Source of the DNA: Epiperipatus broadwayi
Taxonomy: Eukaryota > Onychophora > Udeonychophora > Euonychophora > Peripatidae
DNA length: 64,000 nt
Direction of reading: 5' to 3'
NCBI GenBank assembly: GCA_028023455.1
Contig: JAQFVV010000502.1
Span: 188,001 to 252,000, forward strand
Positions 1 to 13,711 of this stretch are shown here, one piece after another; within the stretch, counting starts at the first letter, position 1, and each line of letters starts with the position of its first letter. A program made the translations under genes and the position numbers. Under the pieces are notes generated by a model. That model saw nothing but the letters and a program-made list of their open reading frames with translations. It was not told where the DNA came from and searched no databases.

Positions 1-942
1 ATAGAATTTATGAAAAGAAGAAAATTTAGGTTCAATTTAGTATTGTTACATAGCAACATTGTTAAGTGTAATACATACAGTATGAAATTACAAAAATGTT
101 TTTCTGCTAAAATTATTTTCAAACTCTAAAACATGTATTGTCATTGAGATACATAAGCATGCAAAGTTTCAACTAGATAAGAAATTGATGTGCATAAATT
201 TCTTTCAGTAGCAGAGTAAGATAAATAAAAGCACATAAAAAGCAAGATAGATTGGCATCTTTTTATTTTAATCTCAGAGTCACTTATAATAATGTTAGAT
301 AGTATAGTTATTAAAAAGATAAAAACAAAAAGCAGAAAGATATTTTATATACAAATTTAAAATTACATTGTTTTGAATGAAACAAAAACAATGGAGTGAT
401 TTTTTACATTCAATATATTCACCCTACTTATAATAACAAATCACAAGTTATTTACTATGTTCAAAAAAGTTAAAATTTGTATTTCTAACATTATTCCAAC
501 GGTAAGATGTACACCAGCTTTGTATATTGGAACAACATTTTCACAAGTTATGCATTTGAATATGCAGCTTTTCCAATCAAACATACATGAGATCTCTGGT
601 AGTAATAAATTGAAGTGATATAAAAGAAGCCATTTATCTGTAAAGAGAGCTATAAACAAATTAATCTTAAAGAAAATTGTACTTGTATTTTAAAATCTGT
701 GCATATGGCAGTCCAGGTTAATATTTAACTTGTCTGTTTTTGAATATAATACCAATTAAAAGATACTTAATAGATTGATTTTGGTTTAATTTGGTCTCTA
801 TCTGCTAACCTTTTTTTAGTTGTCCAGAAAATATTTTTATCCTGTTCTTATTTGTAATCACTGAGATAATAATTTATTTTCTGCAACAGTAAATCAATTG
901 CTTTTGAACTGTTAACAACTTTGTTCTTACAATAAATTGTAA
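1..942. other. AT-rich stretch without a recognisable gene
   Basis: I see no coding region, RNA gene or clear repeat here. The short open frames lack splice context and codon structure. It lies downstream of the minus-strand host gene. Confidence 0.5.
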
Positions 943-1538
943 TTATGAATAAATTGTTACATTTTTATTTACAACTGTCAAACTCACTCCACTCACAACT
1001 TTGACATAATTCACCGCAGATAAATACAATAATGATTATTACTAATCATTGTCTAAACTAAAGATTATCTCTAGCATTGATATAAACTTTAGACCAAAGT
1101 TAAAGATGAATATATCTAATTTTTTAATTTTAAACATACACACACATGGAATTATTCATCTTTCTCTTTTTCATGTTTAATATCTTTATATATATTAAAC
1201 AACTTCCGTACTTTCCAATTCTTTTTTAAATTCATATAAATAAAGATACAATAAAAAACAAATGACCCCCAAGATGCATTTCGTAATGAACCAGCACTTA
1301 TCAGTTGGCTCATCTCAAATATACATCTTTATTATATGAAGAATATAATAAATTGTTACATTTTTATTCACCATTGTCAAACTCACTCCACTCACAACTT
1401 TGACACAATCCACTTCAGATAAATATAATAATGATTATTATTAATCATTTTCTAAACTAGAGATTATCTCTAGTACAGATATAAACTTTAAACCTCAGTT
1501 AAAGATCAATTTATTTGATTTTTTATTTTTAAATTATG
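943..1538 (-). repeat. Two direct copies of a dispersed ~195-bp repeat
   Basis: Positions 943-1138 and 1344-1538 are clearly related direct repeats. Both contain aaattgttacatttttatt, then a segment with cactccactcacaactttga, then a taatgattatta-type core and a 'gattatctctag' block. The spacer is about 200 bases. The reverse complement of this repeat matches the degenerate tandem repeat at 46515-47300, for example tcaaagttgtgagt and ataatctctagttt, so it is a family scattered through the locus. No coding capacity or target-site duplication is visible, and the class is unknown. Confidence 0.7.
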
Positions 1539-4500
1539 AATACACTTAGAAGAATATAGCTCGTACATTTTAATCTTTGATAACAAAATATATATTAAGC
1601 TAATAAATAACGAATAAGTAAAGATTTGTTAAACGTTTGGGTAAATGCCCTTAAATATCTTATAAAAAAATCTTTTGTAAAATATAGCAGTCGAGGATAT
1701 TCACCAGACTTGTTACCATAAAAAAATTAACAGGTGAATACTTTAAATCCAGTATTTGAAAATATTTGTATTAGGATTTATTATTACCATTTATGGTGAA
1801 CTCATTCCATTTGCCTAACAACCTAAATAAATTCATTCAGATTTTCAACAATTAATAAAGTAAACAGATATGGATTTATTATGTTAACCAATAGCAATAA
1901 AGGCTTAGAGACTTACTTTTGCACTCTATGATTATAGAATAAAAGGATAGTTTTTTGCCAAAAACATTTATTGCTATTCTGATTGCAACCAAAAAGAGAG
2001 ATATACTTCAGAATAGTAGTAATATTTAAATGTAATTATTTTGGATACAATATTACAAACTTAGTAACATTTTGCACTGGTAATAGTTTGAATATAAATG
2101 TATAACTGATACCAAGGTAACCTCAATTTACCCAGATGGCAAAGCGCTTATACATTAGAGGAGACTTCCTTACTACCTTTCCATTGACTTTTGTTTTTTT
2201 GCATTAAAAAAATTCATAAATGGTATGAGAATAACCTTATAGTTAATATTTTTAAGTTTAATAAAATCTTGTAATGTACTAACTAGTTTGTCTCAATTAA
2301 TCAACATCCCTATGGGTGGAGATTTCAAATACCAGATTTAAAAATGAAAAATTAATTCAATCTATAGGCAATACTTGTGGTCCCTATTGCCTAAAAAAAT
2401 GTCAGCTTTAATATATGATAGCTGTGTATATGGTATAGAAAAAGAATGAATACTTGTTTAAAGCCTTAGAAACTTAAATTTCTGAGAATATCTTGAATTG
2501 GATAATTTGAAGAATTTGATTTACAGTTTCTAGAAATCAGACCAGCTGTGAATGCTATCATCAGATATGGCAGCCACAAACACCATCAAACTTCTCTCCA
2601 CAATATCTTTTGACTAGTAGATGCATATCGATGTATAAATAGTAGATGCATATTGTTAAATATTTGCAATATATTTAACACATTAAAATCAAGAGAACAG
2701 TGAAACAGCAATTACCTAAATGTTTGAACTCAGGGAAATGGCTTAGATCTATGATTTTAAAATGTTTTACTTAATGAGGCATTGAGAGACCATTAATAAA
2801 TAATAGGAAGAACTGCAAGTTGAGAGTAAAGTTATTTATGAACTCCATTACATCATTCAACTCAGCTATTTGCTTAGCATTTCACAGAAAAAAATGGCTA
2901 AAAACATCTTTACTAAAAGGTAAAACCTAAAATAAAAATAAATTATCAGAAATAATGTTGAATGACAAATGGAAGTCAGTTGTGACCTTATTGTTGTGAC
3001 TAAGTTCACAAAGATATCCAATAACTGCATATAAACATAATTTATTGTGACTGTTATTATATTGGACATATAATAATTGTCTATCTATCAAAAAAAAAAA
3101 GGCAAATCATTTTTAAAGACATTATTATAACAATGGAAATTGATACTGGTTAAGTAGTCTCTGTTATTTTAAAAAACTTGTGGGGCAATAAGTGAAATCA
3201 GAAAATAAGCTTTCAGATGTCTCCATGATTTACTAAGATTATCAAGACAAACTAATCATTTTCTAGTGTTCTAGAAACAGTGGTGAACTTTCAGAGAGAT
3301 TTTAAGCATATACCACTGCTTTTGCTAAAATGCATAGCTACTTAATGAGTTAAATGGTTCAAACTTTTTTATTAATCATTATGAACCAAGTCCCAATATT
3401 TGAGCCAAGTTTGGGATATTATGAAGAATCACCATCTATTTCTTTACAAATAAACCAAGTGTATAAGCTATCACTGACAGACATTACCCTTTGCTTTAAA
3501 AGTTAAAGTTTTTAAGGAATTGTTAGACTACATGTTGTCAGGGTCATTAAATCAATATCTAATCCCAAACAGACTATATCAATATTACCCTAAAACATAA
3601 AAAATACTTGTTTTCAGGATTTATCACCATATTTTTTGTAAAATTTTTAATAAAATAATATATATCAATATGTAATGGAACAACCACATAATAAATTTTC
3701 TTTAGTTCTATTGGCAACTTTCCACCTCCATTAATAAAGCAAGTACTCTACCTAAGAATAAAATATTCTTGAAAGATTTCTGTTGTGCCTATTCACAGTT
3801 CAGCTACCTGGTTATTATAAAGCCTCTAGAATATTAGCAATCAATACACACAAAGGGCTTTACAAAGACAATAATTAATGTTGGAATCATATAATTCCAC
3901 CTATATTCCAATAAGAGGTTGATGAACTTGCAACTGGAATACTCATGGCGATACCTTAATTGAAGACTTCCTTCTAATGCCCAAAAATAAGAACAATTCT
4001 TAAAGACAACCAAAAAACTTTTAAATAAATTTAAAAGTCTGGAATTAAAATAAGTTTTGATGAGCACATGTTTGAAATAAAAAGTTATATAAGTTTTATG
4101 ATTTCAAAGTAACTGCATGGGAAATGTTTCCTATAAATACAATACTGAGATTGTAAATTCTTATAAACAAAAAAAGTTTCAGATTTTCCTTGAACCTATT
4201 AATTATTATGAGAACTTTATTCAGCATAAATCATAGCAGCCATGCTATTATATTGTTGGTAAACAAAAAACTTTATTTTTTATGAGTTGACTGTGGCAAG
4301 ATGTATTTAAATTTGAACTGGGTTTTATCATATATTTCAAACTGAGCTAGTAGTAATCATAATGCATTAGAATAAATCTAGAAGTAAAAGAAAAATTTAA
4401 TTCTAAAAACTTTTACTACTGCTTTGAGAAAGCATTTTGTGCAATAATAATTCAAAGGAATGATTCACTTTGTCCACTTGTGTCTTTTAAAACATTAAAA

Positions 4501-5049
4501 TACTTTATTTGATATTATGTAATAATATATCAGATAAGAAACTCCTTCAGAATTCTCCAAAGAAAAGACTTGTTTTAGAATTGGTATTGCTGGGTCATGC
4601 AAGCACCAGGAAACCTTTCATGCTTGGACAGAATAATCTAGTAAGTACTGTCTGAGAAGGATATTCTCATCAGCCATACTGAAGCCAATCCATATAAGAA
4701 AAAGAAACTTCAAAATCAAAACCATCACTTTTCCTAGAAGCAGAAAAGCAGTGAGACAAAATGAAAAGCATGGACATTAAGCACACTATTCTGATTATTT
4801 TCCCCAAAGCATGACATGATGAAAACACATAGAACATTGGTTATGCTATGAGATTTTGAAAAGTGTCAATATCTATATTAATTGATATGAAATTAGTGAC
4901 TGGACATGAAGAGTAAGGTGACTGGTAAAGCATTGTGAATTTGCTTCTGGAACAAATTGTAGAAATAACCAACTAAGATAGCTTTCACACATGAAATGTA
5001 AAAAAGGGGTAAGTAATAAACTTCACATTATATAATAAGAATTAATTAG
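1539..5049. other. Gene-free AT-rich stretch
   Basis: No open frame with recognisable similarity, no tRNA-like boxes and no long inverted repeat found. Short open frames on the minus strand (for example 2866-3069 and 3834-4067) have low-complexity AT-driven composition and I do not believe they are genes. Confidence 0.45.
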
Positions 5050-5264
5050 TAAGACTACCAAACTCCATACAGCAGCGCCATTAAGTGCAAGCTTTCATAA
5101 TCAATAGATGCAGAAAGCTTTGTGCATAAAATCCCTATCAACTGCCTACTCATCCAACATCCCCAGACTAGTTTCTAGCTTGTAGATTTCATTAGTGGGT
5201 AGCCTTGGGTTTGAGAGCACTGAACCTAGATTGACTACTGTATGGAGTTTGTACTCTTATTAAC
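5050..5264. repeat. Small foldback repeat
   Basis: The left end reads gactaccaaactccatacag and the right end reads gactactgtatggagtttgt, so the two ends are inverted copies of each other about 215 bases apart. The interior has the block agactagtttctagcttgta, which recurs in related form near 48667. This looks like a MITE-type repeat. I see no target-site duplication. Confidence 0.5.
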
Positions 5265-6303
5265 AGCTTGTGTAATCATATGAAATGGTGGTCATGTAAA
5301 GAATTAATTAAGCAAAATATTTTTGGTTGTGGATTATTAGCTGAAGTGCACTGGCAAGAAACTGGCTATTTTATGATAATTAATCAAGTGATTGTTTTTT
5401 TTTTCAAATAGGCTTTTAACTAGATAACATGGAGTTGCATTTGTTGTGAACAAAAAATTAATTATTTTTCCTTGAAATCATAATTCAATGAATGATTCCA
5501 TTATTGATTAGTACAATATCAACTAAACTATATAGACTTCATATAATGTCTAGCTTTCTAAAATATTAGACTTTTTTTCTAAGACTTAAAGAAATGAAAT
5601 TGACGCTCAAATCAAAATAAACAGTCATTCTAATAGCGGACTAGTATAAAGATGACAAATGTAAGGATAGATTACATCTGAGAGAAGTAATAGGAAGATG
5701 TGGAAATAGCAAGACAAAAACAAGAGAACACTTCTGTTCAACACTTTATGAACTTCCCAATAATGAGTATATTTCAACATCATCATTGTATTTTTTTCAC
5801 TTGGATAATTCCTAATAGTATTTATAAAAATTAAATAAATTATGTTTTAATTTGTAACAGAAGCCAACACAACAATAATTTAAACACCATCAGTGTGACT
5901 AATGTAGAATGCAGCTCTGAACCTTGGTTTCTTCAGACAGAGGAACAAAATAAGTTCACAAAAATAAAAGCAACTCACAAAAATTATGAGAGTATCAGAA
6001 ATATCAGACTTTTAGAATTCTCTTCAACAGTTAAAACCATCTAATATTAACACTGTAACACAGATAGACATATTAAAATGGATCTGGAATTAATTAAAAT
6101 CATTATGCATAAATTAATCTCCAAAAATAAAATAAACAAAAACAATTGTCAGAAACAAGAATTAATTTGAATGAGAAACAGCAATGAAAAAAAAGTTATT
6201 GCATGACAAAGGCAAATTACATAGCTGTGCAGACAACTTTCCTTTCTACAGTGAATTACTACATATAGAATACTCATTAATATATATATGTGTGTATATA
6301 TAT
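5265..6303. other. Gene-free stretch ending in an (AT)n tract
   Basis: Nothing recognisable except the alternating AT/GT tract at about 6283-6303, which is the insertion site of the LTR retrotransposon that starts at 6304. Confidence 0.45.
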
Positions 6304-8953
6304 TGTAACAGTCAGAAAACGTGTGACTCGTAAACATAGTGCAGAATTCGACCACCACACAGAACAGCAGCACCGAGGTAGCGAAGCCACCCATGGTACT
6401 GAGTTCGAACATAGTTTATCGGTTCCACAATACAATCCACGAAACAATACATCTGATGCGACATTAGTAAACATTTCTTTAGGCACGGTGGTCAGGGATA
6501 TGCAAGAGATTCATGATTTTATTTTCGAGTTAGCCAATAATCAAACTAATATTAATTAAACATTCATATTTACATAATCAAGGAAATATTATATAGAATG
6601 GGTATCGAATAAATGAAACGTAACTGCAGACGTATAGTTTAAAATTATTTATTCACACATTTTAATAAGAAAATCATTTACTAATAATATTTTATGGATT
6701 CAAAGCTTCATTAGCGGGATTTGCAATACTATTATATTTTAAAGAATACATTTATTTATTTAGACATTATTTTATATTGAGGACTTCAGGAGCGGTATTT
6801 CCGATACTGTAATGTTTACAAAAGGAATACATTTATTTGTTTCAACCTTATTTTATCTTGACGACCTCAGTAATGGTATTTCCGATACTGCAATGTTTAC
6901 AAAAGGAATTCATTTATTTGAAGGCGTAATCTAGCTACCTAAAATTCTCGAGTAAGTATTTCTAATGCATGCCTTGGGGAATTTATACCTTTGCAATGCA
7001 AGAGTCTAAAGTAAGATTTAAGAGTAGCAGCGGACAGATATTTATTTAATTAAAATATTTATTTTATTGACTAAGGGCAAACATTTATTTGAGAGTGTAT
7101 TACGAAGATAATGCAGAGGCAGAGTGATATATAGAATAATAAAATTAAGTAAAGGAACACGTGGTATGCTTTAGAAAGGCGATATGGAATGGCAGTATAT
7201 CGACACTGCAATGCCGTGAATGGGTTTATAAGAATGTCGAGCTGGTCTCTGTCATCGGCCCGATGAAGTAAGGTGTCACATAAGCATAACCAGGGACAAG
7301 CAGTCCATGTCGCAGTTTGCCGGCTGGCTGCATGACTTCGTCAAGTCCTACGGGAGCACCCATTATGCCCGCTTGTGTAGGACAACTGGGGTTAATTTCA
7401 ATCCTGAAGAATCCGGAAATTTCACGGCGGAATGGGTCATCGCATCTCTAAAACGTAACACATGTATACTGTATAAACGATTATGATGAGATTTAAATAG
7501 ATTTCTGACTCGGCCCTACATTATCAGCATTTACTAAAGAACATTGGCGACTCTCAAAGAAATGTAATTTTCTAGAATTATTCATTAGATTTAATAAATA
7601 CAAAACATATATAAACTGGGAGTTATTACAACTGATATGCCAGCCATTTGCGAAGTAGTAGACCCTGCATTACAATAAATGATGTATTGTATGCATGTTG
7701 ATTTATATGAAAGTTAAGTTATTTAGAAAAGTAAATATTAATGAAAATTTGACACGCATTCATTGTTCCAAGCGATCATAGATTTAAACTTTGAAAATAA
7801 AGACAATTATGAACATGCAATAATTAAATAATATAGATAAACTGTAGATTTTAGAAATACGCACCCAAGAAAGATAGAATGAGGTAAGCTAGATTATTAG
7901 AGAAATTTATGCATTAAGTTAATTTTTCAGTTTTAGTTATACATATGGTAGTTTTTACATTTCATAATTTAGATAGGTAGTATGAAGAAGAGCTATAGCA
8001 TATTATTAGAGTACTCTAGAGTTTGAACACAGACAGGTACCTGTTTTGTAAGAAGTTTTCTGATTCCATTAGTTTAGCAGCAAAAAGTTCACGAGTGGCA
8101 ATTCTTTCTTGTATTTAGATATTTCATTTACTTTCACAGCAACAGCAGCTTTCTCATTTATTTCAGGCAGCAGATCTTCATGGTGAATTTATGACAGGCA
8201 ATGGAAAGTTCGGCATCCGATAGGCCATCTCCTGATGGAGAATAATCTAGGTGCTTTTACTCGGTCATACCTTGGCAGGAACAATTTCTTTTTATATTTT
8301 GGAGACTCTCAGTGATCGAGAGCAAAGTTAAAGTTGAAGTGAATGTCTCCAGCAAGTCTAAGATGGCTTCTTTTCTTATCTTGATCTTTTATATTATTTT
8401 AAGGTATTTTTAGGGTCTACTTAATCTGCCCTGAGAATAATCAATGCATTTTGTTGGTTTTAATTAAGAAAGCTGCCGTTCTATTGTTTACATTTTACAT
8501 TTACTAATTACATTTTGGGGAATTTTTTTTTAATTAATCTATTATCTATCACTGACCGATGCTTTTAAATTTCAAAGACAAAAAGGGAACATAAGATTAT
8601 TTTAACTTTTAATTAAATATTACATCAGAATTTTTTAGAATTATTATTAAACGAAATTTAAACAAAGCAATAAATATGAACTTTATAATCCAAAATAAAT
8701 GATTAAAATTATACAAAATTATATAACTAAAAGAAATCTAAATTATATTATTTTATCCCTATTTATTGCCTTTAATTTGAGATCAAAATGTGTGCGTGTT
8801 TATGCTGAATTCTACATATATTTATACATTTTTAATATTGCTACACACACAATTCGATACCAAAAAGTTTAAACTTGGGCGGGATAGACCGATCAGTGAG
8901 AGATGACAGAAAAAGGTGAAACTTAAGATTCGAATATGAATCTTACTGTTTCA
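6304..8953 (-). repeat. 3' LTR (left copy) of the gag-containing element
   Basis: This copy is 2650 bases. It matches 11142-13711 throughout, with scattered substitutions and one indel: about 66 bases near 7015-7080 are present here and missing from the right copy. The first 260 bases give similar short open frames in both LTRs, but these have no recognisable domain. The right end is palindromic: AAGATTCG and CGAATCTT-type arms sit just inside the terminal TTTCA. Confidence 0.85.
6745..6907. repeat. 81-bp tandem repeat inside the LTR
   Basis: Two units with a period of 81 bases start at 6745 and 6826. Each runs from aat(a/t)catttatt through ggtatttccgatactg to gtttacaaaagga. A weaker related unit precedes them. 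The same array occurs in the right LTR at about 11583-11757, so it predates the insertion. Confidence 0.75.
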
Positions 8954-8970
8954 TTTCCCCGTACTTCCCG
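8954..8970 (-). other. Polypurine tract candidate
   Basis: On the minus strand CGGGAAGTACGGGGAAA abuts the left LTR directly. This is where a plus-strand priming tract is expected for an element read right to left, and it supports that orientation. Confidence 0.6.
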
Positions 8971-9048
8971 TGAACAATTAAAAAAGGACAAAGGAGGCAA
9001 GAAAGAGAAGAAAAAAATTTTACATTACATAATTTAAATACGAAAAAA

Positions 9049-9049
<1 letters not shown>

Positions 9050-9082
<33 letters not shown>
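9050..9082. repeat. (TTA)n microsatellite
   Basis: About eleven TAT/ATT units lie inside the retrotransposon interior, between the purine tract and gag. It also creates an isoleucine run in an antisense frame that is not a gene. Confidence 0.9.
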
Positions 9083-9083
<1 letters not shown>

Positions 9084-9440
9084 AGATATATTGAAATACA
9101 GAAAGCAGAGATTACATGAAGCAATGAACAATTTATATACCCGGATCTAGAATTTATAGTTTAATTAAAATGGCCTAATTTGGCCATGTCTGGTAGAAAT
9201 CAAAGTAATGTTAGTTAAGCTGATTATATTTATATAAAAAATTCTTAGAGTAAGGTTAGTTGATATAATATTAAAAAAAATTTTAAGAGTAATAGTAATT
9301 AAAACAATAACATATATATAATAAAATTTCTATGTAAAACCCTATTTGACTAAAGTACAATCCATTCAACCAAGTTCATTATATCAAGTTTGTTTTAATA
9401 TTCTCATATACGTTTAATCCGTCCTAAGAGTCTAATATGT

Positions 9441-10551
9441 TTACAACCCCGGGTCAGGTGGATAATACCGATCTCTCGTCATCGATGACGGCGGCCTTGG
9501 GTTTTCTAATCTTTGCCTTTTATCGGGTGGTTCTTTGGCCCAATAGTTAAAATCCAATGTAGTGAGATATTCAATCATTTCTTCTATGTCTTTGATCCGA
9601 CTGCCTGCCATTAATTGTTGAATGGTTAGCAGCATACTACGCTGGATGGTCCCTATGATGTGTGAATCCGAAAAGGTAAATGTAAGGGATTTAAACCGGT
9701 TTGCTTGGCAGAGGAAAAACTGTGTGCATCTCTTGGGGTATCGTCCTATATTTTTCCTGGCAGAGCGTATTGTAGATACCGCTTTGACGCTCGTTGCTCC
9801 AGTAATGCTTCATTAACGCATCTTTGTATTTTTCTATTGTTTTAGGCTTCCATCTCACCATATTCCCCCAGTCCTTGACAGATCCCTGTAGATGGTAACT
9901 GGCTATCGCTATCTGCTCATCGAGCCCCGTCTTATGAACTTGGAAGAACTTTTGTAAGCTCTCTAGGTGGTCTTGAGGATTTTCTCCTATCTCCCCTCTA
10001 AAGATTTTGATGTGGATCATCATTGCTAAATAGCTTTGGTGTCCAGTGTCCATCTTCGTCTCTTCTTTAATGCTGACTTCCTTCTCCGGTTCTTGTGGGC
10101 CTTCATCGGTTGGAATGAGGTTTCTTTGCTCCTCACACTTTTTCATATTTACTACACTACCTGCTTGCCCTTCTACTATCATCAGTTCGTCTGATCTCTC
10201 TAACTTCCTTTCCTTTTCCATATCTTTAATCTCTTCTTTCTTTTTACTAGCTGGGGATATTCCAAAATGTTCCTTTATGGCTTCTAACTCTCTCCACATA
10301 ATGTCTTTAAATTCCTGATATTCTCTCTTATCTTTTCTTCTTCTTGTCTCTGTTTTGATTATCATCTCTTTTTCTCATTTCCTCCTCATACATTTTCTTC
10401 ATTTCTTGCATATTCTGAGTATTTCCTCAATGAACTTGAAATTAAAGTCCATTGATCCTCTGTATTGTTGCGGAGCTTCCCTTCACTTGGGTGTCGACTC
10501 CAACGCTTCAGATAAATCTACTTGCTCTCTATCAATATTTTCTGATTCCAT
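9441..10551 (-). pseudogene. Broken Gag polyprotein of the LTR element
   Basis: The reading runs from a start candidate at 10551 down to 9441 and needs several frame changes. The longest intact part, 10365-9691 (224 residues), has a charged Lys/Glu-rich first half. Its second half has the layout of the retrotransposon Gag family: FRGEIGENPQDHLESLQKFF, a LQGSVKDW motif, then W...I.KYKDAL. After a break at about 9690-9635 the frame resumes with a segment containing LMAGSRIKDIEEMIEYL and ends in a Pro/Arg-rich tail. An upstream piece (10551 to about 10375) has an internal stop. I infer a Ty3-type structural protein that forms retroelement particles. No zinc knuckle and no pol follow it. Confidence 0.75.
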
Positions 10552-11101
10552 TCTCTTAATATGATTTATTTATTTTATACTACTAGCATTTGACTACTCC
10601 CCACTGGTATATTGGCCCTATAACACTCTTTCGCTGCCCTCACCTACTCTACATTGCCCTATCTCTATCTTGCTGTGTTTAACATATTTAACATATATAT
10701 TATAGCGAACTACTGGTAACGCTTTTAAGCCGCTGCTGTCTATGATATATTTATAATGGTGCTTTAATAAATTATTCAATGCTACCTGCTTTCTCATTTA
10801 GCGACTGATTACTTTTTTTTTGACATATATATAAAAATATTTCATTAGATCCGAGTATTTTCGTTCCTTCTTAAATTACACACACATCCCTGCTTTCCTT
10901 AAATTTGTTATTATGCCTGCTGTCCTTTCATTCACTCGACCCACATTATTTCACTCGATTTATTTTTTTTCATTATTTTTATCAAAACAAAATCGTATAT
11001 ATATAGAATAATTAGCTAACTCGAATAACGAACGCTAAAAAAAATTTATATGCGTTATATTTTGCTCAGGGTATATATGGGTTTTTTGTATCGAAAGCTC
11101 C

Positions 11102-11119
11102 ACATTGGAAAGCGCCAAA
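11102..11119 (-). other. Primer-binding-site candidate
   Basis: On the minus strand, about 22 bases inside the 5' LTR, the sequence reads TGGCGCTTTCCAATGTGG. The TGG start matches the CCA end of a tRNA primer. The distance from the LTR is longer than usual and the donor tRNA was not identified. Confidence 0.35.
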
Positions 11120-11141
11120 TGCTAAAAAAAAAATTTAACTA

Positions 11142-13711
11142 TGTAACAGTCAGAAAACATGTGACTCGTAAACATAGTGCAGAATTCGACCACCACACAG
11201 AACAGCAGCACCATCGAGGTAGCGAAGCCACCTGTGGTACTGAGTTCGAACATAGTTTATCGGTTCCACAATACAATCCATGAAACAACACATCTGATGC
11301 GACATTAGTAAACATTTCTTTAGGCACGGTGGTCAGGGATATGCAAGAGATTCATGATTTTATTTTCGAGTTAGCCAATAATCAAACTAATATTAATTAA
11401 AGATTCATATTTACATAATCGAGGAAATATTATATAGAATGGGTATCGAATAAATGAAACATAACTGCAGACGTATAGTTTAAAATTATTTATTCACACA
11501 TTTTAATAAGAAAATCATTTACTAATAATATTTTATGGATTCAAAGCTTCATTAGCGGGATTTGCAATACTATTATATTTTAAAGAATACATTTATTTAT
11601 TTAGACATTATTTTATATTGAGGACTTCAGTAGCGGTATTTCTGATACTGTAATGTTTACAAAAGGAATACATTTATTTGTTTCGACCTTATTTTATCTT
11701 GAGGACCTCAGTAACGGTATTTCCGATACTGTAATATTTACAAAAGGAATTCATTTATTTGAAGGTGTAATCTAGTTACCTAAAATTCTCGAGTAAGTAT
11801 TTCTAATGCATGCCTTGGGGAATTTATACCTTTGCAATGCAAGAGTAAGGGCAACCATTTATTTGAGAGTGAATTACGAAGATAATGCAGAGGCAGAGTG
11901 ATATATAGAATAATAAAATTAAGTAAAGGAACACGTGGTACACTTTAGAAAAGCGATATGGAATGGCAGTATATCGAAACTGCTATGCTGTGAATGGGTT
12001 TATAAGAATGTCGGGCTGGTCTCTGCCATCAGCCCGACGAAGTAAGGTGTCACATAAGCATAACCAGGGACAAGCGGTCCATGTCGCAGTTTGCCGGCTG
12101 GCTGCATGACTTCGTCAAGTCCTACGGCAGCACCCATTATGCCCGCTTGTGTAGGACTGGGGTTAATTTCAACCCTGAAGAATCCGGAAATTTCATGGCG
12201 GAATGGGTCATCACATCTCTAAAACGTAACACATGTATACTATATAAACGATTATGATGAGATTTAAATAGATTTCTGACTCGGCCCTACATTATCAACA
12301 TTTACTAAAGAATGTTGGCGACTCTCAAAGAAATGTAATTTTCTAGAATTATTCATTAGATTTAATAAATACAAAACATATATAAACTGGGAGTTATTAC
12401 AACTAATATGCCAGCCATTTGCGAAGTAGTAGACCCTGCATTACAAGAAATGATGCATTGAATGCGTGTTGATTTATATGAAAGTTAAGTTATTTAGGAA
12501 AGTAAATATTAATGAAAATTTGACACGCATTCATTGTTTCAAGCGATCCTAGATTTAAACTTTGAAAATAAAGACAATTATCAGCATGCAATAATTAAAT
12601 AATAAATATAGATAACTGTAGATTTTAGAAATATGCACCCAAGAAAGATAGAATGAGGTAAGCTAGATTATTAGAGAAATTTACGCATTAAGTTAATTTT
12701 TCAGTTTTAGTTATACATATGGTAGTTTTTATATTTCATAATTTAGATAGGTAGTATGAAGAAGAGCTATAGCATATTATTAGAGTATTCTAGAGTTTGA
12801 ACACAGACAGGTACCTATTTTACAAGAAGTTTTCTGATTCCATTAGTTTAGCAGCAAAAAGTTCACGAGTGGCAATTCTTTCTTGTATTTAGATATTTCA
12901 TTTACTTTCACAGCAGCTTTCTCATTTATTTCAGGCAGCAGATCTTCATGGTGAATTTATGACGGGCAATGGAAAGTTTGGCACGATAGACCATCTCCCG
13001 ATGGAGAATAATCTAGGTGCTTTTACTCGGTCATACCTTGGCAGGAACAATTTCTTTTTATATTTTGGAAACTCTCAGTGATCGAGAGTAAAGCTAAAGT
13101 TGAAGTGAATGTCTCCAGCAAGTCTAAGATGGCCTCTTTTCTTATCTTGATCTTTCACATTTTTAAGGTATTTTTAAGTTCTACTTAATCTGCCCTGAGG
13201 ATAATCAATGCATTTTGTTGGTTTTAATTAAAGAAAGCTGCCGTTCTATTGTTTACATTTACTAATTACATTTTGGGGAATTTTTCTTTAATTAATCTAT
13301 TATCTATCACTGACCGATGCTTTTAAATTTCAAAGACAAAAAGGGAACATAAGATTATTTTAACTTTTAATTAAATATTACATCAGATTTTTTTAAAATT
13401 ATTATTAAATGAAATTTAAACAAAGCAATAAATACGAACTTTATAATCCAAAATAAATGATTAAAATTATACAAAATTATATAACTAAAAGAAATCTAAA
13501 TTATATTATTTTATCCCTATTTATTGCCTTTAATTTGAGATCAAAATGTGTGTGTGTTTATGCTGAATTCTACATATATTTATACATTTTTAATATTGCT
13601 ACACACACAATTCGATACCAAAAAGTTTAAATTTGGGCGGGATAGACCGGTCAGTGAGAGACAACAGAAAAAGGTGAAACTTAAGATTCGAATACGAATC
13701 TTACTGTTTCA
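11142..13711 (-). repeat. 5' LTR (right copy) of the gag-containing element
   Basis: This copy is 2570 bases and matches the left LTR but lacks about 66 bases near 11846. It begins TGTAACAG on the plus strand and ends with a palindrome (AAGATTCG AATA CGAATCTT) followed by ACTGTTTCA. The flanking sequence to the right is an (AT)n run. As the 5' LTR of a minus-strand element it should hold the promoter, but I could not place a TATA box with confidence. Confidence 0.85.

Larger units (their letters stand above)
6304..13711 (-). mobile_element. LTR retrotransposon with 2.6-kb LTRs and gag only
   Basis: Two near-identical direct repeats, 6304-8953 and 11142-13711, flank a 2.19-kb interior. Each begins TGTAACAGTCAGAAAAC and ends ACTGTTTCA, so the termini are TG...CA with short imperfect inverted ends. 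The interior carries a Gag-like reading frame on the minus strand, a purine tract next to the left LTR and a TGG-starting primer-site candidate near the right LTR. The element therefore reads right to left. No protease, reverse transcriptase or integrase can be seen, so it is non-autonomous or internally deleted. Both outer flanks are (AT)n, so the insertion was in a microsatellite and the duplication cannot be read. The element lies downstream of the host gene in the same orientation. Confidence 0.85.

Noticed and set aside
6277-6559. Open frames repeated at the start of both LTRs (6290-6559 and 11050-11283 plus, and the minus counterparts)
   Set aside because: They recur only because the LTR is duplicated. 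They begin in flanking sequence and have no domain. The copies differ by an in-frame codon and substitutions without signs of constraint that I can judge by eye.
9441-10365. Plus-strand open frames across the gag region (9622-9816, 10046-10318, 10355-10564)
   Set aside because: They are antisense shadows of the minus-strand Gag frame and have no motifs.
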